Program-made: the position numbers and the translations under genes
Assembly: GCA_030527765.1 (NCBI GenBank)
Contig: JAUNAE010000057.1
Coordinates: 1,604 to 13,831 of the forward strand
Direction of reading: 5' to 3'
DNA length: 12,228 nt
From: Eubacteriales bacterium
GTDB lineage: Bacteria; Bacillota_A; Clostridia; Lachnospirales; Lachnospiraceae
Shown: in pieces, positions 1-7,243 of the stretch
Layout: each line of letters begins with the position of its first letter
Numbering within the stretch: the stretch's first letter is position 1
Notes under the pieces: generated by a model
Database searches by the model: none
What the model was told of the DNA's origin: nothing
What the model saw: the letters and a program-made list of their open reading frames with translations, nothing else

Positions 1-219
1 GTGGAGGAATCTCGTGGTAATGGGAGACTTTTAAGACTTGATTTGAAGACGGATATTATTGAGAGAGCGGGGGTTTTTTATCGGAATATCTTGAAGTGTA
101 TCCTAAAAAATAGGGCGAACAGTATTATCGTAATGTAAGAGATAAAATCCTGCTATTCAATGAACGGTAATTTATTATTCTCATAGTACTTGGATCGTTC
201 GGTGTCCTTGAAGAGATGA
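1..219 (+). pseudogene. possible degraded RadC/JAB-domain gene remnant (3' part)
   Basis: Frame 1 is open from the window edge to a TAA at 136-138 (45 codons); the same frame has another stop at 184-186 and reads on to a TGA at 217-219. The first segment contains LDLKTDII and, further on, YRNILKCILKNRANSIIV. These resemble the RadC stretch that normally reads L-D-T-K-x-x-x-I ... P-R-E-I-(F/L)-K-x-A-L-x-x-N-A-x-x-I-I-L just before its HNHPSG metal motif. The last segment, LDRSVSLKR, resembles the usual RadC ending (I-I-G-D-x-x-x-S-x-K-E). The HNHPSG motif and roughly 40 residues between the two parts are missing. I infer a decayed gene fragment, possibly left by a mobile element because RadC-like genes often travel on them. 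The similarity is by eye and weak; it could be chance. The rest up to 311 shows only the ribosome binding site of the next gene. Confidence 0.3.
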
Positions 220-311
220 GAAATAGACGTAGAACTTTAGAGGATAGAATACGATCTTAAGTCTGCGGAGAGCTTTGGATTTGGCAGAAGGAATTATCAG
301 GAGGAATTACA

Positions 312-620
312 ATGAAAATACATAATAAGCTCGTACGAGATAAGATTCCGAATATTATTGAGGCAGCCGGGAAAAAGTGTGTCGTGCACACCTTAACAAC
401 AGAGGAGTACATCGACGCATTAGAAGCAAAACTTAATGAGGAAGTTACAGAGTATCAGACAGATAAGAATCTTGAAGAGATGGCAGACGTCCTGGAAGTC
501 CTGCAGGCTCTCTGCATAGCAAGAGGATTTACCCTGGAAGAGCTGGAGCAAATGAGGGCACAGAAATGCGAACAGAGAGGCGCATTCAGGGACAGAGTGT
601 TCCTGGAATATGTGGAGTGA
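312..620 (+). CDS. MazG-like / phosphoribosyl-ATP pyrophosphohydrolase-like protein
   Basis: This 102-residue protein is a small all-helical MazG-type nucleotide pyrophosphohydrolase of the kind often annotated as phosphoribosyl-ATP pyrophosphohydrolase-like. It opens with the family hallmark KLVRDKIP (residues 6-13). It also carries the two metal-binding half-motifs ExxE (E44-V-T-E47) and ExxD (E56-M-A-D59), which in this superfamily hold the magnesium ions used to split a nucleoside triphosphate into monophosphate and pyrophosphate. Length is normal. The start is supported by AGGAGG at 299-304, seven bases before the ATG. The true substrate cannot be read from sequence; a housecleaning role on non-canonical nucleotides is inferred from the family. 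It is unlikely to be the histidine enzyme HisE, since no his genes are nearby. The next gene starts 86 bases downstream, with no terminator seen between. Confidence 0.85.
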   Translation: MKIHNKLVRDKIPNIIEAAGKKCVVHTLTTEEYIDALEAKLNEEVTEYQTDKNLEEMADVLEVLQALCIARGFTLEELEQMRAQKCEQRGAFRDRVFLEYVE

Positions 621-706
621 CACATTAGGAATCTCTAGAAAAGATTACAGATCAAGGTGACGTTTTTGGAATTATAAATCATAAGGTTTTCAAGCAGAGA
701 AATGAG

Positions 707-1204
707 ATGGAAATGAACATAAAAATCAGAGAATATATAGCAGATGATGTAGATGACGCAATCGATATTTGGAACACTGTTGTTGAGGATGGTGTTGCAT
801 TCCCGCAGGAGGATTTCCTTGATAGAAATTCCGGCAATGATTTTTTTGAAAATCAGACATATACCGGGATTGCGTATGATGAAGACACGGATGAAATTGT
901 TGGCTTATATATTTTGCATCCTAATAATGTTGGTAGATGCGGACATATTTGCAATGCCAGTTATGCTGTGAAGAAGGAGATCAGAGGTCAGCATATCGGT
1001 AAAAAACTGGTTGAAGATTGTTTGATACAGGCACATGAGCATGGATACCGTATAATGCAATTCAACGCAGTGGTTGCTTCTAATTATGCTGCACTCCATT
1101 TATATAAGAAACTGGGGTTCAAACAGCTGGGAGTAATACCGGGCGGATTCAGAATGGATAACGGTCATTACGAAGATATTATTCTGCATTATCACGAGGT
1201 ATAA
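707..1204 (+). CDS. GNAT family N-acetyltransferase
   Basis: This 165-residue protein is a single GNAT acetyltransferase domain that would transfer an acetyl group from acetyl-CoA to an amine. The pyrophosphate-binding motif A is visible as R93-G-Q-H-I-G-K99, preceded by the strand ICNASYAV. The motif B region is N125-Y-A-A-L-H-L-Y-K-K-L-G-F138, the classic ending of the acetyl-CoA site. Length matches single-domain members. Three starts are possible: ATG at 702 is out of frame, while 707 and 713 are in frame. The upstream ribosome binding site is weak (GAGA-rich), so the protein may begin at 713 (MNIKIREY). The acceptor substrate is unknown. It lies 86 bases after the MazG-like gene and may be co-transcribed with it. 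A hairpin terminator follows about 135 bases downstream. Confidence 0.88.
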   Translation: MEMNIKIREYIADDVDDAIDIWNTVVEDGVAFPQEDFLDRNSGNDFFENQTYTGIAYDEDTDEIVGLYILHPNNVGRCGHICNASYAVKKEIRGQHIGKKLVEDCLIQAHEHGYRIMQFNAVVASNYAALHLYKKLGFKQLGVIPGGFRMDNGHYEDIILHYHEV

Positions 1205-1338
1205 AAGCAAATTGTTTTTCGATCTTTATTGAAGCAAGTGACAATCAGTCTGGTTATGCCTTTTCGTGATACATGTGTTTAATTACGTCTAAATATGTTA
1301 ATATTGAAGTAATTATCAAGTTAAGGAAGAATTATCAG

Positions 1339-1372
1339 GGAATGCAGGCCATGGCTCTGTATTCCTTTTTTT
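1339..1372 (+). terminator. rho-independent terminator, copy A of a near-identical pair
   Basis: A 9-bp stem pairs GGAATGCAG (1339-1347) with CTGTATTCC (1357-1365), with one G-U pair and a 9-nt loop, followed by seven T (1366-1372). It ends transcription from the acetyltransferase, or acts in the leader of the lipoprotein gene whose ATG is 31 bases further on. The same arms recur at 11397-11431. The remaining sequence between 1205 and 1338 is very AT-rich and shows no clear gene. Confidence 0.75.
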
Positions 1373-1402
1373 AGGATACTCAGAAATTAGGGGGGAACAA
1401 AA

Positions 1403-3388
1403 ATGATGATCAGGGCAAAAAAAGTGGTTGCTTTAGTTTGCTTAGCGTCTATGTGCGTTTCCGGATGTTCAGCAAAAACAGACGATAGTAAGGTGGTTCC
1501 TACGGAATCAACTGAAGCTGGAACTGAGCATTATTCTGTGGAAGAGACTGAAGATGGAGTTATAGATACTTCAATAAATGACAACAAGGAAGAGGCAGAA
1601 GGATTCTCTTTGAAAAAAGAGGATGAAAAGCCGAATGAAATAGCTGCAGAAAATGCAGAGAATGAAAAAACGGCTGAAATTTCTACAGAAATCGAAGAAG
1701 AAAAAGAAGAGGATGATGGTCTGACCGACATTCAGCGTAATTCGATTAACATGCTCAATTATATGACGGTTTTAACGCAGCAAATAAATGAGTCTTCTAG
1801 AAATCAATTATTTCTGGAATCAGCGTACTCATCCTTGGTAAATAATGTATATCCAAACTCAGTTGATTCCAATACGCAAAGTCAAATCACAAGCTTATTG
1901 GATGCAATTGAAAATTATCGCATGATACCAGAAAAGAGATCGCGGATAGAGTACATCTACGAACAAAAGAAAGCTCAGGCACTGTGGCAGGCTATTCCAA
2001 ATCCGAGAGGTCTTTCTAATGCGGTTTCTTCTAAAGATGAGCTTAAAATAGCGGAGGCTGTAATATGCATGGGTATAGAGTCCGTATCGAAATATTCAGA
2101 GGCTTCAAGTCAAGCTGACTTGGAGTTTGTTGAAGGCGGGTGGGAGTTGGATGATGAGGAAGCCGAGGGACTACACGAGAGTACAAAATCGCAGCTCTCG
2201 TATATGTTTGATATAGTTCGGAGCAATTCATTGCCGGGTGATTTAGTTCTGAATCAAACGTCAGTTCAAGATCTTGTTGCTTGGTCTAATAAAACAAATC
2301 TTGTAAGTGTTATTTCCTGGCTCGAGGAAAACGAGTCAACCTATAAAGAATTTGGACCTTATTGGTTGGAATTGGCTGAAGATTATTACCAGTCCGAGGA
2401 TTATGAAAGTTGTTTATCAGCAATCGCATCCTACGAATCAGTGACGACACGCATATTCAGGAAAGACTATGATTATGCCAAGGCTCTTCCAATGGCGATC
2501 ATATCGGCAAAGGAAACTTTGAGCGAAAAGGACTATATAAAAACAGCATCTAACTATTGCAATATCATCAAGGCTAACACAGATGATACTGACTGGAGTC
2601 TAAGATATTTTGCTGCTCAGATCAATCTTGATATGTATTCGTTGACAAAGGATGCGTCGTATCTTGATGAAGCATATGACATTGCCTACAATAATGTGAA
2701 TGTTTTAGTTGACGAGCAGAAGGCGTTAAATACGGCATATCTGGCAGATATTGAAAAAGCAAAAGCGGATAAAGGAGCGACTAAAAGAGAGAAAAAAGAG
2801 GTCAAAGATTATAATAATGCAATTGAAGCAGAGCGGAAAACTGCGCTTCCGCCTGTAAGTGAGGCACTCTACTTGAACTGTGATCTCTTATTTGCTTTAG
2901 CAGATGAAAAGGGAATATCGAATGAAGAGCAGTCTAAAATAGACGCAATTCTTCATGAAAATGAAGAGCCGATCTTCCTGACAACAGCTTTGGATAACAA
3001 ATTTTGGTTTTCAAATATTAATAAACCGCTCGGTGAAGAGAATATTTCTGTTGAATTTAATGGAGTCAGCTTGAAGCTTCCTGTAACAGTTGTCACTGAT
3101 CGTTCAAAGATAACGGTTGAGATTAGTAATAGTGAGGGAACTACTGTTATATCGGATTGGGAAATAGAAAAAGTCGATCGCCCTAAGAAATCAGCGTATA
3201 TAGACTATACTGCAGAGTACTCGAGCACTCAGGCGAAAGACTATAAATATCAAGATGGAGATAGTGTGAAGATTTTCATTATACCGGTAGTTGAATCTCC
3301 CGAGGAAACTTTATCTTTTGAATTTACAGCAGAAGCCGGCAAGAGATTTGTTGTATTGGATGATGTTACTTTTGAAAGGAACCAATAA
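1403..3388 (+). CDS. lipoprotein of unknown function, acidic linker and TPR-like region
   Basis: This 661-residue protein begins with a positively charged n-region, a hydrophobic core and the lipobox V19-S20-G21-C22. It should therefore be exported, lipidated on Cys22 and anchored to the outer face of the membrane. Residues 23-107 are a low-complexity Glu/Asp/Lys/Thr-rich linker. Residues 110-310 are mostly helical. About 315-435 look like TPR/SEL1-type paired helices (WLELAEDYYQSEDYESCLSA is typical). Residues 440-480 are highly charged, and 545-661 are beta-rich, like an immunoglobulin-type domain. No catalytic motif is seen, and I do not recognise a named family; a scaffold or ligand-binding role is only a guess. 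The start is backed by AGGGGGG at 1389-1395, seven bases before ATG. Terminators lie on both sides, so it is probably monocistronic. Its codons are more AT-rich than those of the genes to the right. Confidence 0.85.
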   Translation: MMIRAKKVVALVCLASMCVSGCSAKTDDSKVVPTESTEAGTEHYSVEETEDGVIDTSINDNKEEAEGFSLKKEDEKPNEIAAENAENEKTAEISTEIEEEKEEDDGLTDIQRNSINMLNYMTVLTQQINESSRNQLFLESAYSSLVNNVYPNSVDSNTQSQITSLLDAIENYRMIPEKRSRIEYIYEQKKAQALWQAIPNPRGLSNAVSSKDELKIAEAVICMGIESVSKYSEASSQADLEFVEGGWELDDEEAEGLHESTKSQLSYMFDIVRSNSLPGDLVLNQTSVQDLVAWSNKTNLVSVISWLEENESTYKEFGPYWLELAEDYYQSEDYESCLSAIASYESVTTRIFRKDYDYAKALPMAIISAKETLSEKDYIKTASNYCNIIKANTDDTDWSLRYFAAQINLDMYSLTKDASYLDEAYDIAYNNVNVLVDEQKALNTAYLADIEKAKADKGATKREKKEVKDYNNAIEAERKTALPPVSEALYLNCDLLFALADEKGISNEEQSKIDAILHENEEPIFLTTALDNKFWFSNINKPLGEENISVEFNGVSLKLPVTVVTDRSKITVEISNSEGTTVISDWEIEKVDRPKKSAYIDYTAEYSSTQAKDYKYQDGDSVKIFIIPVVESPEETLSFEFTAEAGKRFVVLDDVTFERNQ

Positions 3389-3399
3389 GAATTGATGAC

Positions 3400-3427
3400 A
3401 AAAGAGTTGCCTTTAAGCAGCTCTTTT
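3400..3427 (+). terminator. rho-independent terminator of the lipoprotein gene
   Basis: AAAAGAGTTGC (3400-3410) pairs with GCAGCTCTTTT (3417-3427), 11 bp with one G-U, around a 6-nt loop CTTTAA. The T-run continues to 3428. It begins 12 bases after the lipoprotein stop codon. The A-tract on the 5' side means it could also work on the other strand. Confidence 0.85.
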
Positions 3428-3452
3428 TCATTCCGGAAAGGATTTATTTACA

Positions 3453-4631
3453 ATGCTTTATAGAAAAAACAAACTCGGTGAGGATATTTCGCAGCTTGGC
3501 TATGGATGTATGCGCTTCACGAAGAACGGTTCATCCATTGATTACGAAAAAGCGGAAAGGGAGTTGATGTATGCTGTTGAGAACGGTGTGAATTACTTTG
3601 ATACGGCGTATATTTATCCCGGAAGTGAGGAATGTCTGGGGGAGATTCTAAGCAGAAATCATGTGAGAGAGCGGGTGAATATTGCGACGAAGCTTCCGCA
3701 GTATCTTATGCGGTCGGATAAGCAGATTGAAAAAACTTTCGCGGAGGAGCTGCGGCGCCTGAAGACGAATTATATTGATTATTATTTGATGCATATGTTC
3801 ACGAATTACCGGGAGTGGGAGCACTTGAAGGAGCTTGGCATTGAAGAGTGGATCCGGGATAAGAAGGAGAGCGGGGCGATCCGGCATGTCGGATTCTCGT
3901 ATCACGGTGACACGGAGACTTTTATAAGGTTGCTTCACGCGTATGATTGGGATTTTTGTCAGATACAGTATAACTATCTGGATGAGCATACGCAGGCCGG
4001 AAGGCGGGGCCTGGAGGAAGCTTTTTCAATGGGGATTCCTGTGATTATTATGGAGCCTCTTCGCGGCGGGAAGCTGGTGAATTTACCGCAGAAGGCGAGG
4101 AAGCTGCTGGAGCAGAGTCCGAATCATTATTCGCCTGCGGAGCTGGGGCTTCGATGGCTCTGGGATCAGCCGGGGGTGACTTGTATTTTGTCCGGAATGA
4201 ATTCTCTCGATATGGTGAAGGAGAATGTACGAATCGCATGTGATGCGCGGAGTGGGTCTTTGACGGTTGAAGACGCAAAAATGATAGAATTGGTTAGGGC
4301 AATTTATAAGGAGAAGGAGAGGGTCGGCTGCACGGGATGCCGGTATTGTATGCCGTGTCCGAAAGGTGTTGATATCCCGGGAAATTTCTATTATTACAAT
4401 CTGATGTATATGGAAAATAAAAAGACTGCGCGTTTTGGCTTTGCGCAGGTGAACGGGCTTCGGGAAAATCCGGGATTTGCTTCTCAGTGTGTGGGATGCG
4501 GAAAGTGTGAGGCGCATTGTCCGCAGCATCTGCCGATCAGGGAGAAGTTGAAGGAGGCGGATCGGCATCTGCGGCCGGTTCCGTACAGGATCGGTCTGAA
4601 GATCGCGCGGAAATTTGCACTGAAGAAATGA
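3453..4631 (+). CDS. aldo/keto reductase with C-terminal 2x[4Fe-4S] ferredoxin domain
   Basis: This 392-residue protein has an aldo/keto reductase barrel (about 1-285) fused to a ferredoxin-like tail. The AKR catalytic tetrad is visible as D50 and Y55 in FDTAYIY, K80 in IATK, and H114 in YYLMH. The strand ending in I-I-M-E-P-L-R-G-G-K-L (198-208) and ILSGM (245-249) are typical of the nucleotide-binding side. The tail has two four-cysteine sets: C293/C296/C299/C302 followed by PKG, and C346/C349/C352/C356 followed by PQ, each expected to hold one [4Fe-4S] cluster. It should reduce or oxidise a carbonyl substrate using NAD(P)H or electrons passed through the clusters, in the cytoplasm of an anaerobe. 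The substrate is unknown. The architecture is common in Clostridia and length is normal. AAAGG upstream is a moderate ribosome binding site. The UDG/MerR fusion gene starts 46 bases after the stop. Confidence 0.92.
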   Translation: MLYRKNKLGEDISQLGYGCMRFTKNGSSIDYEKAERELMYAVENGVNYFDTAYIYPGSEECLGEILSRNHVRERVNIATKLPQYLMRSDKQIEKTFAEELRRLKTNYIDYYLMHMFTNYREWEHLKELGIEEWIRDKKESGAIRHVGFSYHGDTETFIRLLHAYDWDFCQIQYNYLDEHTQAGRRGLEEAFSMGIPVIIMEPLRGGKLVNLPQKARKLLEQSPNHYSPAELGLRWLWDQPGVTCILSGMNSLDMVKENVRIACDARSGSLTVEDAKMIELVRAIYKEKERVGCTGCRYCMPCPKGVDIPGNFYYYNLMYMENKKTARFGFAQVNGLRENPGFASQCVGCGKCEAHCPQHLPIREKLKEADRHLRPVPYRIGLKIARKFALKK

Positions 4632-4638
4632 GTGCAAA
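4614..4638. other. inverted repeat spanning the AKR stop codon
   Basis: TTTGCACT (4614-4621) and AGTGCAAA (4631-4638) are perfect 8-bp arms around a 9-base spacer; the stop codon TGA (4629-4631) touches the right arm. No T-run follows on the + strand, so it is a poor terminator in the direction of the gene. It could be a weak attenuating hairpin or a dyad bound by a regulator such as the MerR-type protein encoded next. The function is not shown by sequence. Confidence 0.4.
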
Positions 4639-4677
4639 CTAAAATAATAAATATTCAGGAATTTCCGGAATGTTTGA

Positions 4678-6126
4678 TTGGGTGTCTTTATGTCGAATAA
4701 TAATACTTCTATGAAAATTGAGATCGACCGGTTTATTGCGGAGCTGGCAGAATGTGTATCCGTCACGGAAAATACGGAGGGGGCATTTCACAATCCGTAT
4801 CAATCGTCTGTGCACCGGGATAATCTGAGGCAGTATTTATATCACTTGGCAGAGTGTGGTGTAGAGGTTATGCTGCTTAGCAACTCGCCGGTTCAGCAAA
4901 TCAATTTTCTGACGGGAGTTCCGTTTACGGATAATTATCAGATCGCGAATGAGGAGAATGAATTTATACTGGGCTCTGTGAAAAAGTATTATCACACAGA
5001 ATGGAAAGAGGATAAAGAATCCACATATCTTTGGGGAAATTTGCGTAAGTACCGGATGAAGGCGCTGCTCTGGGATATTTTTCCATTCCGGGGGTTTTCA
5101 GTGAAGGGGGAGGCAAAGCATCGTTCACCTAATAATGCGGAATTGCAAAAGGGATCGGTATTTGCTAAAAAGCTTCAGAGTATTTTTCAGATACCGGACG
5201 ATCGAATTTTTGCGTTAGGAAAGAAGAGTTATCAAACCTTTGGACTGCCGAAAGAGCAGTATATCCGACACCCTTCTTTTGGCGGTCTGCATGATTTTGA
5301 ACAGGGAATGGAGCGCCTGAATCTTATTTTGCAGGGTAGAGCGCCTGAAAAGCCTTCCAAGGAAAAGTATCTGATCGGAGACGTGGCGGATATGTTTGGA
5401 ATCTCCATTGACACCGTCCGTTTTTATCAGAAAAAGGGACTGATTGAATCCATGAGAGATGAGAATCAGTATCGATACTTTAATCTGGATCAGATCAGTA
5501 ATCTTAATAATATTGTACTTTTAAGGAATCTGGGAATTTCCATATCCGAGCTGCAGGATCTGTCTGTGGCGGAGGATTTTAATATGTATTCCTCGAGTCT
5601 GGTGAATGCGACAGAGAAATTAGAAGAGCAGATTCGGATACTGGTTCGAACAAAGAAGCAGATAGAACTGTATAGTGAATATATTCGGCGGGCGGGAATT
5701 GAAAAAAATAAGGTAATTCTGAAGGAGTCTCCCGCATGGTGGATGGTTCGCAGCAGCAGAAGTCATTTCATTGATGAATCTGTGAATACTTATATGAAAA
5801 TTAAAAATCAGGCGGAGTGTTTTCCGCAGTATGTTTTCTTTTCCCGGCCGGAAGATGTGACGCGTGATCCGATTTCATATAATGCGTATGGTGTTGTTAT
5901 GGATCGGCCGTTTGAATTGCAGGGGAGATCTGCGGAGAAGGTGAGCCCCCGGCAGTGTGCATATATGTTGTTTGAGGGAAAGAAGGAGGAGCTGTCTGCG
6001 GCATATCGGAGCCTTCTGACCCGGATAAAGGATATGGGGTATAGTGTGACAGGGGATCTGATGGAGGGATATATCTTAAGTAATCAGTCCATTTATCTGT
6101 TGGAATTATGGTGTCCCGTTCAATAA
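4678..6126 (+). CDS. UDG-like domain / MerR regulator / GyrI-like fusion protein
   Basis: This 482-residue protein appears to join three modules. Residues about 40-222 follow the uracil-DNA-glycosylase superfamily order: L-T-G-V-P-F-T (78-84), L-W-D-I-F-P-F-R (131-138), A-L-G-K-K-S-Y (179-185) and I-R-H-P-S-F-G-G (196-203). The usual GEAPG-type loop reads SNSPV (68-72), and the W-N before PF reads W-D, so base excision activity is doubtful. Residues 231-300 are a MerR DNA-binding domain (Y-L-I-G-D-V-A-D-M-F-G-I-S-x-D-T-V-R-F-Y-x-K-K-G-L), followed by a dimerisation coiled coil (about 305-340). Residues 345-482 look like a GyrI-like small-molecule-binding domain. I infer a ligand-responsive regulator whose UDG-like part may sense nucleobases or DNA damage. 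Start: TTG 4678 has CCGGAA seven bases upstream; ATG 4690 and ATG 4711 are alternatives. It follows the AKR gene by 46 bases and a strong terminator follows it. Confidence 0.8.
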   Translation: MGVFMSNNNTSMKIEIDRFIAELAECVSVTENTEGAFHNPYQSSVHRDNLRQYLYHLAECGVEVMLLSNSPVQQINFLTGVPFTDNYQIANEENEFILGSVKKYYHTEWKEDKESTYLWGNLRKYRMKALLWDIFPFRGFSVKGEAKHRSPNNAELQKGSVFAKKLQSIFQIPDDRIFALGKKSYQTFGLPKEQYIRHPSFGGLHDFEQGMERLNLILQGRAPEKPSKEKYLIGDVADMFGISIDTVRFYQKKGLIESMRDENQYRYFNLDQISNLNNIVLLRNLGISISELQDLSVAEDFNMYSSSLVNATEKLEEQIRILVRTKKQIELYSEYIRRAGIEKNKVILKESPAWWMVRSSRSHFIDESVNTYMKIKNQAECFPQYVFFSRPEDVTRDPISYNAYGVVMDRPFELQGRSAEKVSPRQCAYMLFEGKKEELSAAYRSLLTRIKDMGYSVTGDLMEGYILSNQSIYLLELWCPVQ

Positions 6127-6180
6127 AAAAGATAAGGCGTAGAGTATTGACCATGGAGTAACTCTATGCCTTATCTTTTT
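6126..6180. terminator. long-stem terminator, bidirectional in appearance
   Basis: A 20-bp stem pairs 6126-6145 with 6161-6180, interrupted only by one G-U pair, around a 15-nt loop. It starts in the last base of the TAA stop of the MerR fusion gene. A-tract on the left and T-tract on the right mean it can terminate on either strand. The next gene starts 41 bases on, so its promoter must overlap this element or lie just after it. TACAAT at 6192-6197 is a possible -10 box, but no convincing -35 partner is seen. Confidence 0.9.
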
Positions 6181-6220
6181 ATTGTGATTCATACAATTGC
6201 TGTGAAATGGGAGGAACAAA

Positions 6221-7237
6221 ATGGAAGCAAGAATCGAAGAATTGATCAGAGCTATTCCGAAAGCAGAAAATCACTATCACCTGGATGCAATTTCCGCTGA
6301 ACTGATGTGGAAGTTTGCCAATAGAAATCATGTTGAAATTCCGTATCAGTCACTGGAAGAAGTAAAGCAGGTATATAAATATCAGTCACTGGAAGAATTT
6401 GTTAATGTTTACCTTATTGCATGTTCCACGATCATGACAGAGGAAGATATCTATGATATGGTGATCGACTGCGCACAGGCAATGAAAGAACAGAATATTG
6501 TTTATCGCGAGGCAATGTTTGATTATCCTGCGTGCTTTGGCAGCCGCGGTATCCCGTTTTCGGTGATTGCGTCCGGACTTGAAAAGGGACTGAAGGCAGC
6601 AAAAGAGGAATTTGGGGCAGATATTCGACTGATCGCAAATCTGGATCGAATGTCGGATGTCACAGTAAATCTGGAATATCTGCATGAGATGGTGAACTAT
6701 TTGGATCGTCTGCCGATTATCGCTGTCGGACTTGATAATGCGGAAAATGGGTTTCCGGCACACAATCAGACTGAGGCATTCGCATTTGCAAAAGAACATG
6801 GATTATTTCTGACTGCTCATGCCGGTGAAGACTGCGGTGCCGAAAGTGTGAGGGATGCGATGGAGAGCCTGAAGCTGGATCGCATCGATCATGGAATCAG
6901 AGCCATGGAAGATGACGATCTTATGGAGATTCTCGCAGAGAGAGAAATTCTTTGCACAGTTTGTCCGGAATCGAATATTGTGCTCGGAGCCGCATCATCA
7001 TGGGAGGTACTTCCGATTCGCAGATTTATGGATCAGGGGATCCGCTTCTCGATCAGTTCAGACGATCCGCCGTTTTTCTCTATGGACATGGCCGGAAATA
7101 TCATCAAAATTGCCGAGGTATTTGAATTGTCAGAGGTAGAGATCCGTGAATTGATCTTGAATTCATTCCGTTATAATTTTGCAGGACAGGAGTATTTGCC
7201 GCTTGTGGAATCCTGGATCTCAGAGAATTGGAGGTAA
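6221..7237 (+). CDS. adenosine deaminase family metallohydrolase
   Basis: This 338-residue cytoplasmic barrel enzyme has the complete zinc and catalytic set of the adenosine/AMP deaminase family: H18-x-H20, H200-A-G-E203, H224 in RIDHG, and D281-D282 in SSDDP. CPESN (248-252) matches the family's CP-x-SN. It should remove an amino group by hydrolysis from a purine-type substrate. Two substrate-pocket motifs differ from classic adenosine deaminase: ELH-x-HLDG reads NHYHLDAI (17-24), and the strand that normally reads DLAGDE reads LDNAENG (171-177). The substrate may therefore not be adenosine. Length is normal. GGGAGG at 6209-6214 supports the start. The iron-sulfur protein gene begins 6 bases after its stop, so the two are very probably co-transcribed and translationally linked. 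An exact 18-base direct repeat lies inside (6344-6361 and 6380-6397). Confidence 0.85.
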   Translation: MEARIEELIRAIPKAENHYHLDAISAELMWKFANRNHVEIPYQSLEEVKQVYKYQSLEEFVNVYLIACSTIMTEEDIYDMVIDCAQAMKEQNIVYREAMFDYPACFGSRGIPFSVIASGLEKGLKAAKEEFGADIRLIANLDRMSDVTVNLEYLHEMVNYLDRLPIIAVGLDNAENGFPAHNQTEAFAFAKEHGLFLTAHAGEDCGAESVRDAMESLKLDRIDHGIRAMEDDDLMEILAEREILCTVCPESNIVLGAASSWEVLPIRRFMDQGIRFSISSDDPPFFSMDMAGNIIKIAEVFELSEVEIRELILNSFRYNFAGQEYLPLVESWISENWR

Positions 7238-7243
7238 ACGATC

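Noticed and set aside
1280..1315. Inverted repeat TAATTAC/GTAATTA in the gap before the lipoprotein gene
   Set aside because: The arms are only 7 bp, separated by 22 bases, in very AT-rich sequence where such pairs are expected by chance.
1205..1402. Riboswitch or small RNA in the leader of the lipoprotein gene
   Set aside because: Apart from the terminator hairpin I could not find a conserved riboswitch core or a second competing hairpin, so no RNA element is claimed.
4083..4766. Long open frame on the minus strand (227 codons) opposite the reductase gene
   Set aside because: It is antisense to a gene with complete AKR and ferredoxin motifs, has no ribosome binding site of note, and its translation shows no recognisable domain and Arg/His/Pro-rich composition typical of a shadow frame.
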